The translations under genes were made by a program, and so were the position numbers. The notes under the pieces are model-generated. The model was given only the letters and a program-made list of their open reading frames with translations. It did no database searches and had not been told where the DNA came from. Below are positions 8,110 to 17,545 of a DNA stretch of 64,000 nt, piece by piece. Numbering within the stretch: the stretch's first letter is position 1; each line of letters starts with the position of its first letter. Origin of the DNA: Nakamurella silvestris (GTDB lineage: Bacteria; Actinomycetota; Actinomycetes; Mycobacteriales; Nakamurellaceae); contig QXCQ01000253.1 of the NCBI GenBank assembly GCA_003576535.1, positions 10,141-74,140 on the forward strand, in the 5' to 3' direction.

Positions 8110-9462
8110 GTGGCACATTTCGACACCTCTGGGCTGCACGACGCACAGCGGGAACTCGAAGCGGACAACTGTGACGTGGTCCGGGTCGGATATGCCGACA
8201 TCATCGGCACCGAGCGCGGCCGAGATCTGTTGACGTCGAACTTCGCCCGCACCGCCGCCGACGGGGTGGCCTTCTGCCGGTCGGTGCTGGGAACGACCCC
8301 CGGCGGGGATGTGGTCGACATCAACGGCGGCCTGTCGGCCGGCCTTCCCGATGTCGTGGCCTTCCCGGACGTCTCCACCCTGCAGGCCGTTCCCTGGGAG
8401 CCAGGGGTCAGCCATTGCATCGCCGACCTGTTCAACCCGGACGGCTCACCTGCCGCCGAGAGCCCGCGACAGGTCCTGCGCCGGGTGGTCGCCAAATTCG
8501 CCGAACTCGGGATGACGCCCATCGTCGGTCCGGAGTTGGAGTTCTTCGTCCTGGAGCCCGATGCCGGTTCACCGACGGGATGGAAACGCTACGGCGAGGC
8601 CACCGGGAACGTGTACGTCAGCGGCACCAAGGGTGATCCGGAGAACATGCTGCTCCGAGCCCTGCGCAGCCTGGCCGGTTACGGGCTCGACGTCGTCGCC
8701 GCCAACCACGAGTTCTCCAGCGGGCAGTTCGAGATCAACCTGTGGCATTCACCCGCGTTGGACGCCGCCGACAGGGCTTTCCGGTTCAAGGCCGCGGTCA
8801 AGGAGCTGGCCCGCCGGGACGGGAAAATGGCCACCTTCATGGCCAAGCCCTTCAACGACGAAGGGGGATCGGGTTTCCACCTTCATTTCTCGACCGTCGA
8901 CGACAACGGAACCTCTCTCTTCGACGATCCCGCCGGACCGAACGGCCTGTCGGCCACCGGGATGTCGGCGATCGCCGGAGTGCTGGCCCACGCGCCGGCC
9001 CTGGCCGCACTGTGCAATCCGACGGTCAACTCCTACAAACGGTTCGGACCGGACACCCTGGCTCCGTGGCTCATCGACTGGGGTCTGGACAATCGCAGCG
9101 CCATGGTCCGGATCCCGCCGGAACGGGGCCGGGCCTCCCGGCTGGAACTGCGTCTGGGGGATGCGACGGCCAATCCCTACCTCGCGGTCGCCGGTCTCCT
9201 TGCCGCCGCCTATCTCGGGATCAAGAACGAGCTGGCTGCCCCGGAACCCCTGGAGGGCTACGGGTACGACATCAACAAGGCCGAGATGCTCCCCACTGCG
9301 CTCGACCCGGCCCTGGACGCCCTTGAGGCAGATGCCGAGTTCGCCGACATCCTCGGGCCGGAGTTCGTTTCCACCTTTGTCACCTACAAAAGGGATGAGC
9401 TGCAACGGTTCTCCCGGTACGTCACCGACTGGGAGTTCCGGGAGTACGCCTACCACCTGTGA
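8110..9462 (+). CDS. Glutamine synthetase-like gamma-glutamyl-amine ligase (PuuA/GlnT type)
   Basis: A 450-residue glutamine-synthetase-fold enzyme. Catalytic landmarks are GPELEFFVLE (metal-binding glutamates), ANHEFSSGQFEIN, GSGFHLHFS (histidine ligand) and the ATP/metal segment with RIPPERGRASRLELR. Such enzymes join glutamate to an amine using ATP. A PuuC-like dehydrogenase and an APC permease nearby suggest amine glutamylation rather than ammonia assimilation. I start it at GTG 8110, which has GGAGG five bases upstream; the ATG at 8098 overlaps that ribosome binding site. It is controlled by operator O4 and followed after 80 bases by the P450. Its amine is unknown; an aromatic amine is an inference from the hpa genes. 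Confidence 0.82.
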   Translation: MAHFDTSGLHDAQRELEADNCDVVRVGYADIIGTERGRDLLTSNFARTAADGVAFCRSVLGTTPGGDVVDINGGLSAGLPDVVAFPDVSTLQAVPWEPGVSHCIADLFNPDGSPAAESPRQVLRRVVAKFAELGMTPIVGPELEFFVLEPDAGSPTGWKRYGEATGNVYVSGTKGDPENMLLRALRSLAGYGLDVVAANHEFSSGQFEINLWHSPALDAADRAFRFKAAVKELARRDGKMATFMAKPFNDEGGSGFHLHFSTVDDNGTSLFDDPAGPNGLSATGMSAIAGVLAHAPALAALCNPTVNSYKRFGPDTLAPWLIDWGLDNRSAMVRIPPERGRASRLELRLGDATANPYLAVAGLLAAAYLGIKNELAAPEPLEGYGYDINKAEMLPTALDPALDALEADAEFADILGPEFVSTFVTYKRDELQRFSRYVTDWEFREYAYHL

Positions 9463-9542
9463 TTCCTGCCTTCACCGGATACCCCGGACGCCGCACCATC
9501 GCAGGTATCCCGACATCACCAAGACCGTAGAAGGAGTGCCCC

Positions 9543-10856
9543 GTGGAAACCCAGCCAGCCGGATCCCCACCCGCCGGATCCCTGACCCTGGATGCGGTCG
9601 ACCTCGCCGACCTCGAGCCGTTCGCCCGTGACGACGCCTGGCGGCGTTTCGACCTGCTGCGGCAGGAGTCGCCGGTGCACTGGACCCCGGAACCGGCTCC
9701 GGGAACGGGCTTCTGGTCCGTCACCCGGCACCAGGACATCATTGCGATCGACCGTGACCCCGACACCTTCACCTCCACCGAGTACGTCAACCTGGAGGAT
9801 GTCGACGACGACCTGAAGGACCTGCGCCGGTCGATGCTGGAATCGGACGGTCAACGGCACCGCGCCCTGCGCAAACTCATGCAACGCGAGTTCGGCGGCC
9901 AGACCCTGCGCAAGTACGAGGATTTCCTCCGGGGGCTCACCGCCGCCACCGTGGACGCCGCCCTGCGCGGCACGGCCGACAACGCCGGACCGGGACGGAC
10001 GGTGGAGTTCGATTTCGTCAAGGAGATCAGCGCCGACTTCCCGATCCAGGTGCTGGCCCGGATGCTCGACGTGCCGGCCGACCACACCGGTCAGCTGATC
10101 GACTGGGGCAACCGGATGATCGGCAACACCGACCCCGACTACGCCGATGTGTTGTTGGAGGACAAGGACTCCGACCAGTACAAACACCTGCCGTTCCGGT
10201 CCCCGGCGGCCCTGGAGGTGTTCGAGTACGGACGCGAACTGGCGCGTCAGCGCAAGGGCGGCGAAGGGGAGGACCTGATCAGCAAGCTGATCAACCGGGT
10301 CCCGGAGGACGGCGAGCCGTTGACGGCGACCGAGTTCGACAACTACTTCCTGCTGTTGGTGGTGGCCGGCAACGAAACCACCCGGCACACCATCAGCCAT
10401 GCCATGCTCGCCCTGCTGCAGAATCCGGACCAGTTGGCACTCCTGCAGCAGGATCCGAGTCTGATCCCCACGGCGGTCGAGGAACTGCTCCGGTGGGCCT
10501 CACCGGTGTACCACTTCCGTCGCACGGCCACCCGGGACGTGGAGATCGCGGGCACGCAGATCCGGCAGGGTGACAAGGTGGTGATGTGGTTCGCCTCGGG
10601 CAACCGGGACGAGTCGGTGTTCACCGATCCCTACCGGCTGGACGTCACCCGCAGCCCCAACGACCACATCACCTTCGGCAAGGGCGGCCCCCACTTCTGC
10701 CTGGGCAACAACCTCGCCAGGTTGGAGATCCGGTTGATGTTCGAGACCCTGCTGCCGCGGATCAGGTCGGTCGAACTGGCCGGTGACGTCACCTTCGTCC
10801 GCAGCAACTTCGTCCACGGGATCAAGAAGTTCCCCGTCCGGATCACCACGGTCTGA
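9543..10856 (+). CDS. Cytochrome P450 monooxygenase
   Basis: A 437-residue bacterial class I P450. The I-helix motif VVAGNETTRHT lies near residue 275 and the K-helix region is EELLRWASPV. The haem loop is FGKGGPHFCLGNN, with the cysteine ligand at residue 386. No membrane anchor is present, so it is soluble and needs a separate ferredoxin and reductase, which are not in the window. The start is GTG with AGAAGGAG upstream. It follows the GS-like gene with no promoter or operator seen, so the two probably form an operon. It may hydroxylate the ring or side chain of the compound degraded here. The substrate and CYP family cannot be assigned from sequence. Confidence 0.88.
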   Translation: METQPAGSPPAGSLTLDAVDLADLEPFARDDAWRRFDLLRQESPVHWTPEPAPGTGFWSVTRHQDIIAIDRDPDTFTSTEYVNLEDVDDDLKDLRRSMLESDGQRHRALRKLMQREFGGQTLRKYEDFLRGLTAATVDAALRGTADNAGPGRTVEFDFVKEISADFPIQVLARMLDVPADHTGQLIDWGNRMIGNTDPDYADVLLEDKDSDQYKHLPFRSPAALEVFEYGRELARQRKGGEGEDLISKLINRVPEDGEPLTATEFDNYFLLLVVAGNETTRHTISHAMLALLQNPDQLALLQQDPSLIPTAVEELLRWASPVYHFRRTATRDVEIAGTQIRQGDKVVMWFASGNRDESVFTDPYRLDVTRSPNDHITFGKGGPHFCLGNNLARLEIRLMFETLLPRIRSVELAGDVTFVRSNFVHGIKKFPVRITTV

Positions 10857-10899
10857 TGGCCACGTCGTGCCCGGTTCCTCCGGCGGATAGTCTTTGCAG

Positions 10900-11430
10900 A
10901 TGACCGGGCACTACACACTCGCCGAAACCGAACGGACGGCCGCGTCGCACCTGCGCGACCTGGACATCGATTTCGCCGCCCAGGCAGCCCTGTCGAACCT
11001 CTACCGGGCGGCGAACGCGACGCGGAAGCACTTCAGCAGCACCGTCCTGAAGGAATCGGACCTGACCTGGACCTCCTTCGTGGTGCTGTGGGTGGTCTGG
11101 ATGCAGGACGGTCTGGAGACCCGGCAGGCTGCGGCGGAGGCGGCGATCAGCAAGGCCACCCTGACGGGTGTGGTGAAGACCCTGGAGGGCCGTGGTCTGA
11201 TCCGTCGCAGCGGGGACGAGGTGGATCGGCGGCTCGTGCATCTGCAGCTGACGGATGACGGCAAGGCCCTGATGGAGGTGCTGTTCCCCAAGTTCAACCA
11301 GCAGGAGGCCCACGTGGTCTCGACGATGAGCAAGGAACGGCTGTCCGAGCTGACCGAGGGGTTGCGCAGTATCGTCACCCACCTGGAAGCGGTCGAGGGT
11401 GCCGGGGACGACGACCCGCGAGCCGGCTGA
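10900..11430 (+). CDS. MarR-family transcriptional regulator
   Basis: A 176-residue winged-helix MarR protein. The helix-turn-helix covers about residues 75-125 (RQAAAEAAISKATLTGVVKTL), followed by the wing region with the conserved acid-basic stretch DEVDRRLVHLQLTDDG. MarR-type HpaR/HpcR proteins are known repressors of homoprotocatechuate pathways in enterobacteria. It is therefore my first candidate to bind the four local palindromes, though this is inference. It lies 43 bases after the P450 gene. The ATG at 10900 is preferred over the TTG six bases upstream; no clear ribosome binding site is seen. Confidence 0.85.
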   Translation: MTGHYTLAETERTAASHLRDLDIDFAAQAALSNLYRAANATRKHFSSTVLKESDLTWTSFVVLWVVWMQDGLETRQAAAEAAISKATLTGVVKTLEGRGLIRRSGDEVDRRLVHLQLTDDGKALMEVLFPKFNQQEAHVVSTMSKERLSELTEGLRSIVTHLEAVEGAGDDDPRAG

Positions 11431-11456
11431 CCGGGATCAGGGGAGCGGGAACCACG

Positions 11457-11939
11457 ATGCACATCGATCGGCTTGACGCTGCGATCGTCACCCTCTTCAC
11501 CGCCGAGCCGCGGATCGGGGTGCTGGAGGCCTCCCGCCGGCTGGGTATCGCCCGGGCGACGGTCCAGGCCCGACTGGACCGTCTGCACGAGGGCGGGGCG
11601 ATCACCGGGGTGGTGCCGCGCCTGGACCCGAGCAGGTTCGGATTTCCGGTGGTCGCCTTCTGCTCCCTGCAGATCTCCCAAGGGGCCGGACATGTCGAGA
11701 TCGCACGGAAACTCGGCGAGATCCCCGAGATCACCGACCTGTACACGGTTTCCGGGGAGAGCGATCTGATGGCGACGGTGGTGGCCAGATCGAACCCGGA
11801 CCTGCAACGGGTGATCGACACCATCATGGCCACCGGGACGGTGCTGCGTTCCTCGAGTGTGGTGGCCCTACGTACCCATTTCCAGAACCGGACGCTTCCG
11901 CTGATGAACGCCACCGCCGCCGAGGCCGGCCCGGAGTAG
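11457..11939 (+). CDS. Lrp/AsnC-family transcriptional regulator
   Basis: A 160-residue AsnC/Lrp protein. An N-terminal helix-turn-helix (ASRRLGIARATVQARLDRL) is followed by an alpha-beta ligand-sensing domain from about residue 65 with the typical ITDLYTVSGESDLMATV strand. Such regulators sense amino acids. It lies 26 bases after the MarR gene and converges with an amino-acid decarboxylase gene, which it may regulate. That link rests on position alone. An alternative target is the operon upstream. Confidence 0.85.
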   Translation: MHIDRLDAAIVTLFTAEPRIGVLEASRRLGIARATVQARLDRLHEGGAITGVVPRLDPSRFGFPVVAFCSLQISQGAGHVEIARKLGEIPEITDLYTVSGESDLMATVVARSNPDLQRVIDTIMATGTVLRSSSVVALRTHFQNRTLPLMNATAAEAGPE

Positions 11940-11946
11940 CCCCTTC

Positions 11947-12008
11947 TCGCGCACGGTGTTGCTCCTCGCGCGCGTTACATGGCGCGCGAGGACGAACAAC
12001 GTGCGCGG
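11947..12008. repeat. Long palindrome, family A copy 1
   Basis: Two 27-base arms pair at 23 positions around an 8-base loop (GTTACATG). Arm ends read TCGCGCACGGTGTTG and GTGCGCGG. It sits between two convergent genes, so it can work as a bidirectional terminator. A related copy in reverse orientation lies at 26885-26939. Confidence 0.75.
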
Positions 12009-12023
12009 GAACAAGGGGGTGTC

Positions 12024-13412
12024 TCAGTCCATCGTGGTGCGCAGGATCTCGATCACCTGTGCCGCATCGGTTTCCGGGTTGACGAAGGCCATCCGCAGGA
12101 CCAGCCGGCCGTTCCACGTGGTCGTCAGGCACAGCAGGACCCCGGCATCGGACAGGGTGCGCGACCAGTGCCGCATCTGCTCCTCGGTCCAACCGGGACG
12201 GTCGAACAACAACACCGACAGTTCCGGTGCCAGCAGCAGTCTCAGGTGATCCATCCCCGCGATGGCCGTCGCCACGGTACGTGCGGTGGCCAGGGTCTGC
12301 TCGATCGCCGCGGCGTACTTCGCCGTCCCGTGCGTGGCCAGGCTGAACCAGAAGGGCAGTCCCCTGGCCCGCCGACTCAGGTGGACGGCCAGGTCGGCCG
12401 GGTTCCAGGCCTCGCGATCGACCGTGTCGAGATAGCTGGCGCGCTGGGAGTGGGCGGCGCGGGCCAGGTCCGGATCGCGGTAGAGCAGGGCGCAGCAGTC
12501 GTACGGGGCGAAGAGCCATTTGTGCGGGTCGACGATGAAGCTGTCGGCCCGTTCGATGCCGTCGAACAGCCCACGCACACTCGGGGCGGCGAGTCCCGCG
12601 CCACCGTAGGCCCCGTCGACATGCAGCCAGACCCGGTACTCGGCACAGACATCGGCGACGGAGTGGAGTTCGTCGACGATGCCGGTGTTGGTGGTGCCGG
12701 CGCTGGCGACCACCGCGAAGACACCCGGGTGCTCGGCCAGGACCTCTCGCAGCGCGACACCGGTCAGGTGGCCGGAGCCGTCCTCGGGGACCTCGACCAC
12801 GTCGACGTCCATCACCCTGGCCGCCGAACGGATCGACGAATGGGCATCGGCGGTGCAGGCCAGTTTCCAACCGTTCTCGGGTCGGATCCCGCCGCGCCGG
12901 ACCAACGCATCGTGGCGGGCCGTCACCAGGGCCGAGAGATTGCCGATGGTCCCGCCTGAGACGAAACAGCCGCCGGCCGTGACCGGCCATCCCAGGAGTT
13001 CGACTAGCCAGGCCAGAGCCTGGTTCTCGGCGTAGATCGCCCCTGCTCCGGCCTCCCATAGGCCGCCGAAGATGTTCGCCGCGCTGGTGACCGATTCGAA
13101 GGCCACCGCTGCCCGCGTCGGTGCGGCGGGGATGTAGGCCAGGTTCATCGGGTCGTCCTGGGACCGGGTGGCGGGCGCGAGGACCTCGTCGAAGAGCCGC
13201 AGAGCTGTTGCACCGCCCAGACCCTCGGCGGTGATGGTCGGGCCGGTCGCCTCGGCGAGTTCGGAGGAACGTCGCGCGGTCGTTTTGGGGTCGGTGTGTC
13301 GGACGACCCGGTTGGCCGCCCATTCCATGGTGGCGGCGACGACGTCGGTCTCGTCGCCCCACACCCCGATAGGAGCAACATCCGGACCAGTGCCACAGTG
13401 CATGATCTGCAT
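12024..13412 (-). CDS. PLP-dependent group II amino acid decarboxylase
   Basis: A 462-residue enzyme of the aromatic-L-amino-acid/glutamate/tyrosine decarboxylase group (fold type I PLP). The cofactor lysine is K298 in VDPHKWLFAP, the HKW signature of the aromatic decarboxylase branch. The PLP-ring histidine and acid regions are visible as WLHVDGAYGGAGL. It would convert an aromatic amino acid to its amine, which fits a cluster with an amine ligase and homoprotocatechuate cleavage. Other members act on 2,4-diaminobutyrate or serve in siderophore synthesis. The start at MQIMHCGTG is a choice among several (13427 GTG, 13412, 13403); no strong ribosome binding site decides it. Confidence 0.82.
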   Translation of the reverse strand: MQIMHCGTGPDVAPIGVWGDETDVVAATMEWAANRVVRHTDPKTTARRSSELAEATGPTITAEGLGGATALRLFDEVLAPATRSQDDPMNLAYIPAAPTRAAVAFESVTSAANIFGGLWEAGAGAIYAENQALAWLVELLGWPVTAGGCFVSGGTIGNLSALVTARHDALVRRGGIRPENGWKLACTADAHSSIRSAARVMDVDVVEVPEDGSGHLTGVALREVLAEHPGVFAVVASAGTTNTGIVDELHSVADVCAEYRVWLHVDGAYGGAGLAAPSVRGLFDGIERADSFIVDPHKWLFAPYDCCALLYRDPDLARAAHSQRASYLDTVDREAWNPADLAVHLSRRARGLPFWFSLATHGTAKYAAAIEQTLATARTVATAIAGMDHLRLLLAPELSVLLFDRPGWTEEQMRHWSRTLSDAGVLLCLTTTWNGRLVLRMAFVNPETDAAQVIEILRTTMD

Positions 13413-13546
13413 AGCCGAAGCCTGCACTCGATGGTCAGAATCGGCAACCGAGGTGGGGAAGACTGCACAATATGTTCAGTGAACGTCGCCCGTTTGGTGG
13501 CCGTCACTGGACAAGCTGAACGTCATGATCGGTTCAGATCTGCTGG

Positions 13547-15328
13547 TCAGCCGATGGTGATGACCGGAGTGCTCGGGGCGGTGCCGTTCCCGTTGACCTG
13601 CAGGCCGACCTGGACCGAGGATCCGGGGTTGACGACCGCGGCCCAGTCCGCGCCGGTGCAGGTGATCCGGCCGCCGCCGACCTTGCAGTTCATCCCCCAG
13701 GCGTTGACGATCGAGATCGCCCCGGGGTCGGCCCAGGAGACCGTCCAGCCCGTCACCTTCGCCGAGGTCGGTTTGACCACGAAGTTCGCGACATATCCGG
13801 CGTTCCAGGCGGATTGGAGGATCCAGGTCGCGCTGACGGCACCGGTGTTCACCGGTGGTGTCGTGGTCGGCGGAGTGGTGGTGGGAGGTGTGGTGGTCGG
13901 CGGAGTGGTCGTGGGAGGAGTGGTGGTGGGTGGTGTGGTGGTGGGTGGTGTGGTGGTCGTGGGAGGAGTGGTGGTGGGTGGTGTGGTGGTGGGTGGTGTG
14001 GTGGTCGGCGGAGTGGTCGTGGGTGGTGTGGTGGTGGGAGGTGTGGTCGTGGGCGGCGTGGTCGGAACCGAGCCCGCCCCGAGCAGCGGCGCGAGGGCGT
14101 CGAGCTTGGCCTGCTGAGGTGTCACCCAGTCGTCGCCCACCAGTCCGCCGGTGTCCCCGCTGTTGGGGTTGAAGGACCAGAAGGCGAACGAGAACCCGCC
14201 TGCCTTCAGGTACTTCACGATCTCGGCGAGCCATTTCCGGTCGGAGTCGGTCTGCAGTTTGGTGCCGAACTCGCCCAGCAGGACCGGTGCGATGTTCTCC
14301 TTCTGCAGGTAGCCCCAGTTCCTGTCCCAGACGCCGGGCAGGTTGGCCGGGTAGTTGGCGGCACCGAACCAGCTCTGGGCGTAGATGCTCGCCGGGTAGT
14401 CGTGGGCGGAATAGACGATCTGGTTCGGCACCGTCAGCGTGATGGGGGTGGCGCGGGCATCGGAAAGCCCGCCGCCCCACCAGGTGTAGCTGCCGTTGCC
14501 CTGGGCTTCGACCCCCTCGACGATGATCAGCCATTTCGGGTTGACCGTCTGGATGGCGTTGCCCGCCCGGGTGGCCGCTGCCGCCCAGTTGCGGGTGGTG
14601 TCCGCACAGCCCCAGCAGGCACGGCCGTGGGGTTCGTTGTGCAGGTCCGCGCCGATGACCGTCGGATCGTTCAGGTATCGCTGGGCCAGCATCTTCCAAT
14701 CGGCGATCCACCGCTGTTCGCTGTAGGCGGAGGTGTACCAGAGCTCGGACTGGGAGTTGAAGTCCGGCCGGTGACGGTCCAGGATGACCCGCATCCCACG
14801 GGTTTTCGCCTCGGCGATGACGGTGTCCATGACCTGCAGCGGCGTCTTGCCCTGCAGGGTCGGGTTCTGGGCGAAGTTGATCGAGTTGGTGGTCGCCCCC
14901 GCATCCAGGCACTGGTTGGCGAAGGGCAGTCGGATGGTGTTGAAACCGAAGGCGGCCATCTGGTCCATGGCCTGTTTCATGCTGATGGTCCACAGACCGT
15001 GCGGGGAGCAGTTCGAGGTCTCCAACCCGAACCAGTTGACCGCCTTGATCTGGAACGGCTGGCCGGAGGTCGTGGTGATGGTAGATCCGGAGGTCTTGAG
15101 CCACTCGGTGGCCGGTGCCGCTGGGGCCGGTGCCGCTTGGACCGCCCCCGTTTGAGCGCTGGCCGATCCCGTGCCCGCCGTCGCCACGATCGCCATCACC
15201 ACCGCGGTGAGGCTCGCGACGAGCCCGGCCAGTCGCCGATGTGCCCGCCTACCTGGGCGGATACGGGCAGGGGTGATCCCGGCCGCGGCGCTCGTGGACG
15301 TGGATGCAGGCGTGAAGGATGCGGGCAT
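13547..15328 (-). CDS. Secreted GH5 endoglucanase with Thr-Pro linker and C-terminal CBM2
   Basis: A 593-residue exported glycosidase. A basic N-terminus and hydrophobic stretch (LAGLVASLTAVVMAIVATAG) form a signal peptide ending near residue 58. The GH5 domain follows to about residue 415, with the acid/base glutamate in DLHNEPHGR and the nucleophile glutamate in VLLGEFGT. A linker of about 70 residues made of PTTTPP repeats leads to a cellulose-binding CBM2 domain (SATWILQSAWNAGYVANF, two cysteines). It should attack cellulose or a related beta-glucan outside the cell. The linker DNA (about 13855-14060) is a run of short GT-rich repeats and a likely site of length variation. It stands alone on its strand. 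Confidence 0.9.
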   Translation of the reverse strand: MPASFTPASTSTSAAAGITPARIRPGRRAHRRLAGLVASLTAVVMAIVATAGTGSASAQTGAVQAAPAPAAPATEWLKTSGSTITTTSGQPFQIKAVNWFGLETSNCSPHGLWTISMKQAMDQMAAFGFNTIRLPFANQCLDAGATTNSINFAQNPTLQGKTPLQVMDTVIAEAKTRGMRVILDRHRPDFNSQSELWYTSAYSEQRWIADWKMLAQRYLNDPTVIGADLHNEPHGRACWGCADTTRNWAAAATRAGNAIQTVNPKWLIIVEGVEAQGNGSYTWWGGGLSDARATPITLTVPNQIVYSAHDYPASIYAQSWFGAANYPANLPGVWDRNWGYLQKENIAPVLLGEFGTKLQTDSDRKWLAEIVKYLKAGGFSFAFWSFNPNSGDTGGLVGDDWVTPQQAKLDALAPLLGAGSVPTTPPTTTPPTTTPPTTTPPTTTPPTTTPPTTTPPTTTTPPTTTPPTTTPPTTTPPTTTPPTTTPPTTTPPVNTGAVSATWILQSAWNAGYVANFVVKPTSAKVTGWTVSWADPGAISIVNAWGMNCKVGGGRITCTGADWAAVVNPGSSVQVGLQVNGNGTAPSTPVITIG

Positions 15329-15383
15329 GTGCTGAGAGTATCGTCGCGACGGCGCTCTGTAACCATGTGGGCGGTATGTCCGG

Positions 15384-16403
15384 TTAACTTGTGATGTCCG
15401 ACGGGGATGCGACCACCGACGACAGCACCCGTACCTCCACCTCGCCGGCCAGACCCTGAACCGCCCGGCGGGCCCGTCCGGTCGGCCACCCTTCCTGCTT
15501 CAGCCAGGCCCAGGTCGCGGTCACCGTGGCAGCCACCGGCCGGTTCGTCAGTCCGGCGGCGAGGGCCGAGTCGACGTTCCCGTTGTGCAGTCCTGCCATT
15601 TCGCCGGTGGGTGGCAACCAGATCGGCAGCTCCGTCCACGGTGCGATCCCCTCGGCCTCGATCCGTTCAGGGGACACCCAGACCAACTCGGGGGACCCGT
15701 CCACCACCTCGGCCGCGGTATCCAGCAGTTCACCCATCGTGGTGTGCCCGGGGCGGCTCACCGCGTTGAAGGCCCCGGTGGTGCCTGTCTCGGCGCAGCG
15801 CAGCATCCACTCGGCGAGATCGCGCCCGTCGATGTACTGCAGCGGTCGGTTCCGGGGGCCGGGGGCAAGCACGCGCCCGCCACGATCGAGTCGGCCCAGC
15901 CACCAGGGGAGACGGCCGACGATCTCGTACGGGCCCAGGATCAGCCCGGCCCGGGCGAGCAGGCTGCGGTCCGGGAAGTGTTCGAGGACCGCGAGTTCGG
16001 AACCTCGTTTGGCGACGGCGTAGTCGGCATCGGAATCGTCGTCGGCCCGGGCATCGACCACCGCGGCGTCCTCGGCCGCGCCGGAGGGGAGGGGCCAACG
16101 GTGGACCGATCTGCTGGAGACGTAACCGTAGTGGCCCGCCCGCTCGGCCAGCAGCCCCGCCGATTCGTCGACCACCCGGGGAGCACCGGACCAGGTGTCC
16201 AGCACGGCGTCCCAGGTGCGCGCACCGAGCGCAGCCGCGAGTTCCCCGGGCCGGGTCCGATCGGCGTGCAGTTCGGTGACACCGGGGGCCGCCGACGGGG
16301 CGGTCCCGCGGTTGACCGTGGTCACGGAATCCCCACGGGCGACGGCCGCCTCCACCAGGTTGCGTCCCACATGGTGGGTTCCGCCGAGCACAAGAAGGTC
16401 CAT
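15384..16403 (-). CDS. NAD-dependent epimerase/reductase-like extended SDR protein
   Basis: A 339-residue extended short-chain dehydrogenase/reductase. The N-terminal nucleotide motif is GGTHHVGRN and the catalytic pair appears as DYAVAKRGSE (YxxxK). The C-terminal half resembles RNA-binding/epimerase-type relatives seen widely in actinobacteria. It may act on a sugar nucleotide or small alcohol; nothing in the sequence tells which. It is divergent from a TetR gene, which makes that regulator a candidate for its control. Confidence 0.75.
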   Translation of the reverse strand: MDLLVLGGTHHVGRNLVEAAVARGDSVTTVNRGTAPSAAPGVTELHADRTRPGELAAALGARTWDAVLDTWSGAPRVVDESAGLLAERAGHYGYVSSRSVHRWPLPSGAAEDAAVVDARADDDSDADYAVAKRGSELAVLEHFPDRSLLARAGLILGPYEIVGRLPWWLGRLDRGGRVLAPGPRNRPLQYIDGRDLAEWMLRCAETGTTGAFNAVSRPGHTTMGELLDTAAEVVDGSPELVWVSPERIEAEGIAPWTELPIWLPPTGEMAGLHNGNVDSALAAGLTNRPVAATVTATWAWLKQEGWPTGRARRAVQGLAGEVEVRVLSSVVASPSDITS

Positions 16404-16560
16404 TGTTCGATGATGGGCGCAGGTGCGCCTGTCGCGCCACCGCAGGGCATACGGCCTGCGGCACCGGGGGAGGTCGTGGGGATGGTCGACATCAGGTCAG
16501 CGGAGAACTTTGTGGTCGGTTGTCGGGTTCGGAGGGCGTGCTGTTCGGTATGTTCCGTCG

Positions 16561-17379
16561 GTGAACATCTTCGACCAGGAGACCGTGGCGCCCGAACGCG
16601 CGGACTTGGCGTCCGCGACCACGTCGGAGCTGCCGGGCGGGGGCCTGCCTGCTCGCGATCCGTGGGCCGTCCCGCGTGATCCGGCGCAGGGGGAGCAGTC
16701 CACCGGGGATGCCCGTTCCACGGATCCGGCGGACGGTGGGACCGGACCGATGACCGAACGACAACGTCTGCTGCATCTGGTGGCACAGCACATCCTCGAA
16801 CACGGGGTCTCCGGGCTGACCCTGCGCAACCTCGGCCGCGCCATCGGGACGAACAACCGGATGTTGTTGTACTACTTCGATTCGAAGGAGAACATGGTCG
16901 CGGCGGCGTTGACGGAGGCCGGCGCGTGGGAACCGCGTTTCTACGGCACCCTGGTCGATCTCGTCGACTCCGACGCCCCGCTCGCCGATCGGCTGGTCGC
17001 CTCCTGGGCCGGAATCTCGCACCCCGCCAACCGGCCGTACATCCGGTTGTTCTTCGAGATCCTGGGCCTGGCCCTGCACGAGAAGGGTCGCTACGACGAG
17101 TTCCTGCAGGGTGTGGGAAGTCTGTGGTTGAGCCAGATCGCGACCGAGGTCCGGGCCGAGGGTGTGCCCGATCCGCTGGCCACCGAGTTGGCACAGGAGA
17201 TGCTGGCGGTCTGGCGCGGACTGCAGTTCATCCTGGTCCACGACGAGGACCCGGAGGTGATCGAAAGGATCAACCGCCGGTCGGTCGAAGGGTTCTGCGC
17301 CCGGGTGGCCGCCGCAGCCGGCGCGTCGCCACAAGGCGGGACGGGCACAGCCGTCCCGACCGCCGAGGCCGGCTGCTGA
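16561..17379 (+). CDS. TetR-family transcriptional regulator
   Basis: A TetR-type protein with the N-terminal helix-turn-helix at ILEHGVSGLTLRNLGRAI and the family LLYYFDSKENMV segment, followed by an all-helical ligand domain. I start it at GTG 16561, which gives a disordered lead of about 63 residues. The ATG at 16750 (MTERQRLL) would give a compact protein of about 209 residues and is equally possible. The intergenic region to the divergent SDR gene is short (about 157 bases), suggesting autoregulation and SDR control. The ligand is unknown. Confidence 0.8.
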   Translation: MNIFDQETVAPERADLASATTSELPGGGLPARDPWAVPRDPAQGEQSTGDARSTDPADGGTGPMTERQRLLHLVAQHILEHGVSGLTLRNLGRAIGTNNRMLLYYFDSKENMVAAALTEAGAWEPRFYGTLVDLVDSDAPLADRLVASWAGISHPANRPYIRLFFEILGLALHEKGRYDEFLQGVGSLWLSQIATEVRAEGVPDPLATELAQEMLAVWRGLQFILVHDEDPEVIERINRRSVEGFCARVAAAAGASPQGGTGTAVPTAEAGC

Positions 17380-17545
17380 CTATGCTGACCGGTGTGTCGG
17401 ACCCGTCCGACCGTGACGCTCCGCATCGCCTTCCGCCGCAGTGCCACCGTCGGTGCGTGTTGCCGCGGCTGAGGACCGAGAACAGCTGAAGGACCCAGAA
17501 CCGCCACCGGCCAACCGTCGTCGGCGGCCAACAATCGGAGGAAAC

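Noticed and set aside
13855-14060. A repeat-dense tract resembling a CRISPR or minisatellite
   Set aside because: It codes the PTTTPP linker of the GH5 enzyme; units are short and have no spacers.
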